Assembly: GCF_003726035.1 (NCBI RefSeq) | Contig: NZ_QICD01000016.1 | Coordinates: 1 to 49,608, forward strand | Direction of reading: 5' to 3' | From: Paraeggerthella hongkongensis | Lineage (GTDB): Bacteria > Actinomycetota > Coriobacteriia > Coriobacteriales > Eggerthellaceae | DNA length: 49,608 nucleotides | In this document: positions 1 to 6,698 of the stretch, one piece after another | How the letters are laid out: the number at the start of each line of letters is the position of its first letter | Numbering within the stretch: the first letter of the stretch is position 1 | The notes under the pieces: generated by a model | Databases searched by the model: none | Told to the model about the DNA's origin: nothing | The model's input: only the letters and a program-made list of their open reading frames with translations | Position numbers and translations under genes: made by a program

Positions 1-698
1 GCGTGCACGCGGTACTCGGGGTAGTAGCGCTGGAACCAGTCCATGGCCGTGCGGTTCGTGGTCAGGCCGTGCTGGATGAACAGGTCCTTGCCCATGCGCA
101 TGACGTCTGCGGCGTCCCACATCGGCTCGACTTCCGTCGTGACGAAGTCCTTGTTGGCGGTGCGCACCAGGCGCTCCTCCAGCGAGATCTTCTCGTCGTA
201 GTAGTTGTGCTTGTAGGAGGCGTCGGTCAGGCGGGGACGGGGGGCCTGGGTCCACAGGAAGTCCGGGTCCTCGTCGAAGTACTGCTTCATGAGCGGCCAG
301 TAGGCCAGGTACTCGAAGTAGCGGCAGCGGAAGGAGTTGGCGGAGGCCATGATCTCGTTGCCGATGGTGAGCAGGATGTCGCGGGGCGGCATGCAGGTCA
401 TCATGGAGTCGTTGCGGAAGTCGGGCGTGCCGATGGCCTGGTTCCACTGCAACGGCGTCGGGCGGTCGACGACCACGCCGCGCTCCTCGACGGCCTTGAC
501 GAGGTTCTCGAGGCAGGCGTTGCCGACCTCGACCGTGCGCAGCGGGCGAAGGCCCCACATGCCGCGCATCTCGGAGTCGACGGGAACCTTCTCGGAGGTC
601 GCGGGCTCCTCGGGCGGGATCATCGAGTTGTCGCAGCGGCCGATGATGACGCGCTTCAACGGATCCCAGTCGTTCCAAGAATTGACTATCTTCGCCAT
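1..698 (-). CDS. Glycine amidinotransferase (AGAT)-like protein, C-terminus outside the window
   Basis: Reading the minus strand from ATG at 698 gives an uninterrupted frame of 232 residues that runs off the left edge. It starts MAKIVNSWNDWDPLKRVIIG, the typical opening of the amidinotransferase/guanidino-group fold. The stretch PRDILLTIGNEIMAS (about 105-119) and the FEY, FVTTE and DAAD segments (Asp195 and Asp198) closely resemble vertebrate L-arginine:glycine amidinotransferase, which moves the amidino group of arginine to glycine or another amine. The catalytic His and Cys would lie outside the window, so activity cannot be confirmed. The start has a GGAGA Shine-Dalgarno. The gene diverges from a TetR-type regulator, and its probable promoter overlaps a palindrome at 896-911. 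A related amidinotransferase with another acceptor, or an arginine deiminase-like enzyme, remains possible. Confidence 0.85.
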   Translation of the reverse strand, partial: MAKIVNSWNDWDPLKRVIIGRCDNSMIPPEEPATSEKVPVDSEMRGMWGLRPLRTVEVGNACLENLVKAVEERGVVVDRPTPLQWNQAIGTPDFRNDSMMTCMPPRDILLTIGNEIMASANSFRCRYFEYLAYWPLMKQYFDEDPDFLWTQAPRPRLTDASYKHNYYDEKISLEERLVRTANKDFVTTEVEPMWDAADVMRMGKDLFIQHGLTTNRTAMDWFQRYYPEYRVH

Positions 699-882
699 GA
701 CAGTCTCCTTTCTCCGGCAGCGCATCCTGCGTTGCCGCCAAGGTTTTCGGGTGGCATGTCCACCTCTGTGAAGATATTGTGATGGCCGCCGCGCGGCTAT
801 TCAAAGGTCGTGGCGCGGCGGGTGTCGTGGGGGGTTTGCACAAGGCCCGCAGTATGTCCGTGTTGCGGAATCAAAGGGACTG

Positions 883-911
883 TATGTAAACTAGATTGGA
901 CAATTGTGCAA
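883..911 (-). promoter_or_regulatory. Promoter of the amidinotransferase gene with overlapping palindrome
   Basis: On the minus strand TTGCAC (911-906) and TACATA (888-883) are separated by 17 nt, a plausible sigma-70 promoter. The -35 lies inside the near-palindrome TTGGACAATTGTGCAA (896-911, arms matching 7 of 8). This is a good candidate operator for the divergently encoded TetR-type regulator. Assignment is by position only. Confidence 0.4.
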
Positions 912-1014
912 GAATGTAACGTGCTGTCAGGCGTTTTTGTGGGGTATGTTTAATTCGGTTGACAGATTTCTTGCAGGAGACTGGATAAGGGAACGTTCAA
1001 AGAGGAGGCTTCGC

Positions 1015-1605
1015 ATGTTGCCGGATCTTGCGCACGGCCAGGACATTTTCGGGTCGCCTGAATTGCGAACGAAAATGAAGATACTGCACGCTGTCGACAA
1101 GTCGCTCGATCGCATCACGATTGCCGAGATATGCGAGAATGCCGGCATCTCGCGCCAGACGTTCTACCGCCATTTTCAAAGCAAGTACGACATTCCCTGG
1201 TGGCACTCCATTTTCTGTCGACAGTTCTACCTGAACGAGATCGGGAGAACCGTGGATTGGAAGACGGGATACTACCATCATCTACGCTTGATCGATCAGG
1301 AGCGCGACTTTTACCGTAAGTCGATCCAGTACAGCATCAACACGCCTTTCGGCCAGACGGTCATGCCCGAGAACCGCAAGACGGTTCTTCTGGAAACGCT
1401 TGAAAAGTACCGCCATGTTACCGTGAACGACAACATGCGCTTCATCGTGGAGATTTTCTCGAAGCTGGAATGCGAGGTGCTCAACGATTGGTTCCGATCC
1501 GATGCGCCGACCGACCTGGTGCGTTGGACCGATGATCTGGTTAGCTTGGTGCCCGATCGCTTGTATCGCGCGTTACGGGTGGAAGAGCCCGGATCGTCTC
1601 AGTAG
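1015..1605 (+). CDS. TetR/AcrR-family transcriptional regulator
   Basis: A 196-residue protein. An N-terminal helix-turn-helix (about residues 35-60) reads ITIAEICENAGISRQTFYRHF, the classic TetR recognition helix ending in TFYRHF. It is followed by a helical ligand-binding domain with no recognisable ligand signature. The start at 1015 is chosen because AGGAGG (1003-1008) lies 6 nt upstream; the open frame extends to 904 without a better ribosome site. TTGACA at 959-964 may be its -35. It diverges from the amidinotransferase gene, and a 16-bp near-palindrome lies at 896-911, so local control of that gene (and of itself) is the simplest inference. The effector is unknown. Confidence 0.8.
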   Translation: MLPDLAHGQDIFGSPELRTKMKILHAVDKSLDRITIAEICENAGISRQTFYRHFQSKYDIPWWHSIFCRQFYLNEIGRTVDWKTGYYHHLRLIDQERDFYRKSIQYSINTPFGQTVMPENRKTVLLETLEKYRHVTVNDNMRFIVEIFSKLECEVLNDWFRSDAPTDLVRWTDDLVSLVPDRLYRALRVEEPGSSQ

Positions 1606-1737
1606 GGGGTTCCGCTCGGTTTGCCGCGCGCTGCGGGGCGCGGTACGCGCGTCGACGTGCGCTGCGCAGGGCTTCGAGGTGCGAAGAATCGGTTCGGTTC
1701 GACCGGTACGACTTATCGTGCATTTTTTGCGGGCGCT

Positions 1738-1765
1738 TTGCGAATCGCGAGCGATGTCGTACAAT
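1738..1765 (+). promoter_or_regulatory. Promoter of tRNA-Thr
   Basis: TTGCGA (1738-1743), 16 nt, TACAAT (1760-1765). It lies about 23 bp before the mature tRNA 5' end, as expected for a tRNA promoter. Confidence 0.55.
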
Positions 1766-1788
1766 ATTCGGGCACGTTTTCGCAACGG

Positions 1789-1863
1789 GCCAGTGTGGCG
1801 CAATGGTAGCGCAACAGTTTTGTAAACTGTGGGTTGCAGGTTCGAGTCCTGTCACTGGCTCCA
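1789..1863 (+). tRNA. tRNA-Thr (anticodon TGT)
   Basis: A complete cloverleaf. The acceptor stem GCCAGTG/CACTGGC pairs 1789-1795 with 1853-1859. The anticodon stem ACAGT/ACTGT encloses loop TTTGTAA, giving anticodon TGT (reads ACA, Thr). The T-arm contains GGTTCGAGTCC. The discriminator base is T and CCA is encoded (1861-1863). It is followed directly by an intrinsic terminator. Confidence 0.95.
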
Positions 1864-1874
1864 CGAAACACCGG

Positions 1875-1903
1875 GCCGGGCGCATGCAGTGTCCGGCTTT
1901 TTT
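1875..1903 (+). terminator. Terminator of tRNA-Thr
   Basis: A nine-pair stem (1875-1883 with 1889-1897, two G-U pairs) with loop ATGCA is followed by six T (1898-1903). A second hairpin lies just downstream: GTTGTGGGAT (1908-1917), GGAA loop, ATCCCACAAC (1922-1931). It is perfectly paired but has no T-tract. The remaining bases to 2104 hold no gene I can support. Confidence 0.75.
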
Positions 1904-2104
1904 GTGCGTTGTGGGATGGAAATCCCACAACACACCACGAGGGACCTTCGCCTACGTCAGGAACTCGCTGCGGCACCATGCTTCGATGGAGACGCGGGAC
2001 CATGCTTCGTCTCGCTTTTCGATTGCATCGACGCGCAGACGGTTCTCGCTTGGAGGCTGCAGATTCTCGGGGGTTCGCGTGCGCTTCGCCGACGCGTCCG
2101 ATCG

Positions 2105-3145
2105 TTAGCGTTTGGGAAGCTGCGCAGCGATCAATTTCTCGAAATCGGACGCATGGTCGGGCGAGACGTTTATGGCTCGCACCGCGCGCGGCTTTCCAAG
2201 AAGGGTTCGCATGATGTGCGGTTCGCGCAGCACGATCCAGCAGGGTCGCGCGCCCATGACGGCCATGTTCAGCCGCTCGCTTTTGGGAACGTCGGGTTCT
2301 TCCCGGTGGTCGATGCGCGCTATGGAGGCGAAGGGCACGCGCTCGCTGAAGTAGGCTCCCCAGCGCACCGTTACGGACGCGTCGTCCACCAGAAGAGGGT
2401 TGAGGACCACCGCCCTCGTGTTCCCGACGAACCAGACGAGCGTGTATGCGGTAAGCGCGGTCAGCACGATGGCGGCCGGTTCGCAATACTTCGCCACCAG
2501 CAGATGCGTGACCAGGGCTTCGATGGGAAGCAGCGCTATGATCACTCCTGAAAGCGCCAGGTACCCGCTTTCCTTATGGCAGGAAAACGGACGGGCGCCG
2601 TTAGGCACGTCGGCCTTCGAGCGCCATGAGGCGAGCACGTAATACCAGATAGAGCATTCGAGCGCGCAGAGGCGCGATGCGGTTTCGTTGCGGCTGAGCT
2701 CGAAAAACGGCTTTTCGAACCATAGTATCGGGCGGGTGGATTCTTTTCGCGCCGCACGAAAAACGCGCACGAAGCGGGCGATTTCGCGTACGAGGATGAC
2801 CGCCTCCACGGCGAGCATCGTCGGCAGCAGCACGGTCAACAGGGAAAACGATCCGGGCTGCGTGACCAGCATCGACACGACGAAGCCTACGTATATGACG
2901 GGGATCGCGGCTACAGGCGATAGTTTGCGGGGTTTGATCACCAGCAAGTAAAAAGCTGCGGGCACGCACACCATCAGGTCGAACGGTACGGCGATATTGG
3001 CAGCGAGGGTGCGTCCTTCGTTCGGGACGAACGCAAGGCAAACCGCGTCGACCGTGTAAAGGGCAAGGCATGCAAGCAGGCCCGCCGTCAGGGGTAGATT
3101 GCGATTGCGACCAGATGAGGGCGGTAGCGTGAACGTTGCGTTCAT
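2105..3145 (-). CDS. Conserved membrane protein of unknown function
   Basis: A 346-residue protein with no motif I recognise. Hydrophobic segments lie near residues 20-45, 55-75, 80-120 and 195-240. The N-terminal half is therefore membrane-embedded, and the last 100 residues look like a soluble, mixed alpha/beta cytoplasmic part. The start at 3145 is preferred over an ATG five codons upstream because GGAGG sits 5 nt before it. It is divergent from the XRE-ABC operon and could take part in the same response, but nothing in the sequence proves that. The start of the tRNA terminator region is 200 bp beyond its stop and no convincing terminator of its own is visible. Confidence 0.75.
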   Translation of the reverse strand: MNATFTLPPSSGRNRNLPLTAGLLACLALYTVDAVCLAFVPNEGRTLAANIAVPFDLMVCVPAAFYLLVIKPRKLSPVAAIPVIYVGFVVSMLVTQPGSFSLLTVLLPTMLAVEAVILVREIARFVRVFRAARKESTRPILWFEKPFFELSRNETASRLCALECSIWYYVLASWRSKADVPNGARPFSCHKESGYLALSGVIIALLPIEALVTHLLVAKYCEPAAIVLTALTAYTLVWFVGNTRAVVLNPLLVDDASVTVRWGAYFSERVPFASIARIDHREEPDVPKSERLNMAVMGARPCWIVLREPHIMRTLLGKPRAVRAINVSPDHASDFEKLIAAQLPKR

Positions 3146-3205
3146 GGATCCTCCGATCACGGGAGTCGTTTGATCAAGGATAGCAGGCCGTTTCGGTTGC
3201 GAGGG

Positions 3206-3231
3206 GTTGACCGAAGCGGCTTGCGGTCAAC
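3206..3231. repeat. Perfect inverted repeat, candidate operator of the XRE regulator
   Basis: GTTGACCG (3206-3213), 10-nt spacer, CGGTCAAC (3224-3231). It lies between the divergent membrane-protein gene and the XRE gene. A possible XRE promoter (TTGCGT 3242-3247, 18 nt, CATACT 3266-3271) starts 10 bp downstream. Position and symmetry suggest autoregulation. Confidence 0.45.
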
Positions 3232-3333
3232 AAGCCCTCGCTTGCGTCAAGCGGCGGCGTTCTCTCATACTGAGTTCAAGCCCGCGCATGCGCTTGGGCC
3301 GTGTAACCGCCGCAACGTTCGGAAAGACCGACC

Positions 3334-4443
3334 ATGAACGATATCAACATTGGAAGCGTTATTGCACGAGAGCGTCGAGCGATCGGCGCGACGCAAGAGG
3401 ACCTGGCTGCGCACATGGGCGTGACGAAGGCTGCCGTGTCGAAGTGGGAGCTGGGGCAAAGCCTGCCCGACACGACCCTGCTGCCGCGCATCGCGGCGTA
3501 CTTCGATCTTACGCTCGACGAGCTGTTCGACTATCGTCCTCAGGTGAGCAAGGAGCGCGTGCGCGAGCTGTACGCCGAGCTGCTCGAGCAGTTCGGCGAT
3601 GATCCCGATGCTGCGTACGGGCGTATGGAGGATCTTGCGGCATCGTATTATGCGTGCTGGGATCTGCTCGTGCATATAGGGACGCTCTACGTTCTTCGAG
3701 CGACGGCGGACGAAGAGCGTCGGGAAGAGAACGTGCGGCGCGCCGGCGCGCTGTTCGATCGCGTGGAAGCTTGCGCGGAGGACCTTGAGCTGCTCAGGAG
3801 CGTGAAGATCATGCGCGCTTCGATGATGACGGTGTCGGGCGACGTGGAAGCCGCGATCCGTCTTTTGGAAACGCTCAAGCCCGATCGGTGCGCCCCGATC
3901 GACGACATGCTGGCCGGGTTGTACGACATGAAGGGCGACCGAGAATCTTGCTTGCGCCTGCTTCAAGAGTCGCTGTACTGCGGATCTACCGGCGCGTTCA
4001 ACAGCATTGTTTTCCAGCTGTCGATCGAGGAGGACCGCCAGCGCGTCGAGGCGCTGGCGCGGGCGGGCGAAGCGATGATCCGAGGGTTCGCCTTCGAGGA
4101 CGACAATCCGATAATGGTGGGCATGTTCTGGGGAGACGCGTTCGCGGCGTTTCTGCGCGCGGGCGACGAGGATCGCGCTTCGGCGTGTCTCGAGCGGTTC
4201 GTCCTCCTTTTGGAAGGCATGGACGAGGATGCGATGCCGAAGCCGCCGTCCGATGTTCTTTTCGATCGGCTTTCCGACGCGAGGGGGCAGGATCCGTCGA
4301 CGGCGCGCATGGCTCAAGCCCTGTTCGGGAAAGCAGGATTGAAAGGTCGGGTTCGAGACGGCGTCCTGCACGACGGCGTGCTGGATGATCTCGAGCGCTC
4401 GCCGTGCTTCTCGGGCTTGCTCGCCCGACTGAAAGCGCTATGA
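3334..4443 (+). CDS. XRE-family regulator with C-terminal helical repeat domain
   Basis: A 369-residue protein. Residues about 6-60 form a Cro/C1-type helix-turn-helix (ATQEDLAAHMGVTKAAVSKWELG, then SLPDTTLLPRIAAYFDLTLDELF). The remaining 300 residues are rich in short paired helices resembling tetratricopeptide repeats, as in peptide-sensing or stress-sensing XRE regulators. GGAAAG precedes the ATG. It is the first gene of a probable three-gene operon: the ABC ATPase starts 24 bp after its stop and the permease follows. Genes of this architecture commonly control the adjacent transporter; the inducing signal is unknown. Confidence 0.8.
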   Translation: MNDINIGSVIARERRAIGATQEDLAAHMGVTKAAVSKWELGQSLPDTTLLPRIAAYFDLTLDELFDYRPQVSKERVRELYAELLEQFGDDPDAAYGRMEDLAASYYACWDLLVHIGTLYVLRATADEERREENVRRAGALFDRVEACAEDLELLRSVKIMRASMMTVSGDVEAAIRLLETLKPDRCAPIDDMLAGLYDMKGDRESCLRLLQESLYCGSTGAFNSIVFQLSIEEDRQRVEALARAGEAMIRGFAFEDDNPIMVGMFWGDAFAAFLRAGDEDRASACLERFVLLLEGMDEDAMPKPPSDVLFDRLSDARGQDPSTARMAQALFGKAGLKGRVRDGVLHDGVLDDLERSPCFSGLLARLKAL

Positions 4444-4467
4444 TGCGTCGCGAAGGAGCGTGAGAGC

Positions 4468-5175
4468 ATGGATGTCGAGGCAGTGGAGAAGACGCCGGCG
4501 CTGCGGGCGGAGGGCCTTTCGTTTCGCTATGCGCGAAGCGAGGTGTGGAACGATGTGTCTTTTCGGATCGATCCTGGTCAGATTGCGTTTCTGACCGGCC
4601 CGAACGGGTCGGGAAAATCCACGCTGCTCAGATGCTTGGCGGGATGGAGCATGCCGAGCAAAGGCGTGGTCGAGGTGTTCGGGCGGCCGTTCGACGGCTC
4701 GGATCGCGCTGTGCGCCGGGAGATCGCCTTCGTGCCCGACGTGCCGTCCTTTTACGACGATTTGACCGCCGCTGAGCATATTCGCTTCGTGTTGGATGCG
4801 AACCGCGTGCCCGATGCCGTCGACGAAGCTCGGCGATTGCTGGATGACCTGGGGCTTGAAGCGCATGCGGATCGGTTCCCTTCGTCGTATTCTCGCGGCA
4901 TGCGATTGAAGCTGGCGCTCGTGCTGGCCTTCATGCGCAAGCCGCGTCTGTTGTTGCTGGACGAGCCGTACGGGCCGCTCGATCGGGATGCGTCGCGACG
5001 GCTGAGCGCGTTGCTGTCGACTGCTCGCGCCGACGGCGCGGCGGTGCTGGTCAGCTGTCACCATAACGTCCCCGATTTGAATCCCGACCTGCTGCTGCAT
5101 CTTGAGGGCGGGCGGTTGTCGACCGTACGCGACGTGCGGCCGGGCGATCTTTTCGACGGCTTCGAGCGAGGCTGA
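4468..5175 (+). CDS. ABC transporter ATP-binding protein
   Basis: A 235-residue nucleotide-binding subunit. Walker A is GPNGSGKS (44-51) and Walker B is LLLLDEPYGPLD. The signature region reads YSRGM rather than LSGGQ, a degenerate form seen in several exporter ATPases. It is preceded by AAGGAG. It lies 24 bp after the XRE regulator and 5 bp before the permease, so it pairs with the latter. The substrate is unknown; regulator-ATPase-permease operons of this kind often serve antimicrobial peptide or drug export, which is inference only. Confidence 0.85.
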   Translation: MDVEAVEKTPALRAEGLSFRYARSEVWNDVSFRIDPGQIAFLTGPNGSGKSTLLRCLAGWSMPSKGVVEVFGRPFDGSDRAVRREIAFVPDVPSFYDDLTAAEHIRFVLDANRVPDAVDEARRLLDDLGLEAHADRFPSSYSRGMRLKLALVLAFMRKPRLLLLDEPYGPLDRDASRRLSALLSTARADGAAVLVSCHHNVPDLNPDLLLHLEGGRLSTVRDVRPGDLFDGFERG

Positions 5176-5180
5176 TCGGC

Positions 5181-6698
5181 ATGGGCGATGTGCGATTGCT
5201 TCTGAGGCTGCGCGTGCGGCATGCCCGTACGTTCCTGGTGCGGGCGCTGCACGCTACGGGCTCTGATCTGATTGACGATCGCGGGTGGGGAGAGCGGAGC
5301 TACCAAGCGTACATCATAGGGTTCATGGGCATATGCTTGGCCGCGATGTGGCTCTGGCTGCTCGATACGGTGCAGGAGGCATTCGTCGCATTGGGTCCTG
5401 ACCTGGCGTTCGGCGTGCTTCTGTTTGCGTTCGCGGCGCCGGCGGTCATGTTCTCGGTGAGCTCGTTTCGAGGGTTGCGCGCATCGTGGATCAAGCTTTC
5501 CCATCCCGATATCGCCTATGTTGCAGCAAGCCCCATCGGGTCGACGGCGCTCGTCGGCGTATCCGCTGCAATAACGATGATCGCGGGAGGAGCCGTGGCG
5601 GCACCTGCGGGCTATCTGCTTGCCGTTGGGATGCGGGCGGCTTCGGGGTGGTTCGTCGATCCTTTGACGACGGCCCTGATCGCTTCGCTATGGACGGCGG
5701 TTCCGCTTGCGGCAAGCCGGGTCGTGGGGACGGTGCGCCTCGCCTTGCCGCGCACGATTCGCCGTTGGAAGGCTGTCGCGATGCTCGCCCTTGCGTCGTT
5801 GGCCGCGGTTGCAGCGTATGGAGCGCTTGCGATTGCCTGGGCTCCCGTTGCGCTTGCGCAATCGAATGCCGTCGTGCAGGCAATCGCTGCTGCCGTGGGA
5901 CTGCTTGCTGCGGGGTTCTTGGCATTGCTGCTGCTGGCGAAGCGGGTCGATAGGGTGCGCATGGTGGAGGAGAACGCCCTCTACGCCGATACGTGCTCGT
6001 TCGGGTTTTTCTCGCTGCTCGATTCTGCGACGGCGGGGGATTACCGTCGTCGCTGCAAGTTGGCCCGGCGCGGTCCGTTTTTACGGTTGTCGCAGGCTGC
6101 GGGCCCTGCTGCGCTTGTGGCGCGCGCGGCGCTTTCCTTGGTTCGGCAATACGAGGGCCTGCCGGCGCTTTTGATGCTGGGGGCGGGAATAACGCCTTTC
6201 GGCGTGAGCGCGTTGTTCGGCGGATTCGGCGTTGCGGGGCCGATCTTCTGGCTGGCGATGCTGGTGGGCCTGGCCTCGACGGCGCGCGAGGTCACGCGCG
6301 CGTTTCGCGACGACATGCGCGTGCGGCTCGTGCGCGATCAGCTGCCTTACGGAACGCTCGCGTTGCTCGTGGGCGACTCCTTGCCGGCGTTTTGCTTGGT
6401 GACGGCGGTTTCGTGCGCGACCGTTCCGTTTACGTTGCCCGCGGGCGCGCCTGTAGTGCCGGCGCTGGTCCTGGCGGCTGCGCTGAACGCCGCCGTCGTG
6501 CTCAGCTTCGGCCTGGAAGCCGTGCGCCTGCGTTCGGGCAGCATGCGACCGTGGGGCGAAGGGGGCCTTGCGATCGTCGGGTCTTTGTGCGGCTTCGCCT
6601 CGCTTTCAGCCGAGCCGTTGCTGGTGGTGGCCGCCGCCATCGTCGCTTGCGCGACGATGGCGCGCATGATTCGGCGCGGATCGGAATGCGTGCGTTAG
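5181..6698 (+). CDS. ABC transporter permease (integral membrane, unknown substrate)
   Basis: A 505-residue hydrophobic protein with roughly ten or more membrane-spanning segments, beginning with a cytoplasmic Arg-rich N-terminus. There is no peptidase, MacB-like extracytoplasmic or substrate-binding domain. It follows the ATPase by 5 bp, which makes it the membrane half of the same transporter. Its stop overlaps the stop of the convergent UvrA-like gene: the four bases TTAG (6695-6698) hold both stops, so there is no room for a terminator between them. I do not recognise a named family. Confidence 0.75.
   Translation: MGDVRLLLRLRVRHARTFLVRALHATGSDLIDDRGWGERSYQAYIIGFMGICLAAMWLWLLDTVQEAFVALGPDLAFGVLLFAFAAPAVMFSVSSFRGLRASWIKLSHPDIAYVAASPIGSTALVGVSAAITMIAGGAVAAPAGYLLAVGMRAASGWFVDPLTTALIASLWTAVPLAASRVVGTVRLALPRTIRRWKAVAMLALASLAAVAAYGALAIAWAPVALAQSNAVVQAIAAAVGLLAAGFLALLLLAKRVDRVRMVEENALYADTCSFGFFSLLDSATAGDYRRRCKLARRGPFLRLSQAAGPAALVARAALSLVRQYEGLPALLMLGAGITPFGVSALFGGFGVAGPIFWLAMLVGLASTAREVTRAFRDDMRVRLVRDQLPYGTLALLVGDSLPAFCLVTAVSCATVPFTLPAGAPVVPALVLAAALNAAVVLSFGLEAVRLRSGSMRPWGEGGLAIVGSLCGFASLSAEPLLVVAAAIVACATMARMIRRGSECVR

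Noticed and set aside
3-782. Plus-strand open frame across the amidinotransferase gene
   Set aside because: The minus-strand frame encodes a clear AGAT-like protein with a Shine-Dalgarno. The plus frame is low-complexity (runs of Val, Gly, Arg) and is a GC-rich antisense shadow.
1980-2020. Repeat ACCATGCTTCG (two copies) after tRNA-Thr
   Set aside because: Two short copies only, no array, no link to a gene.
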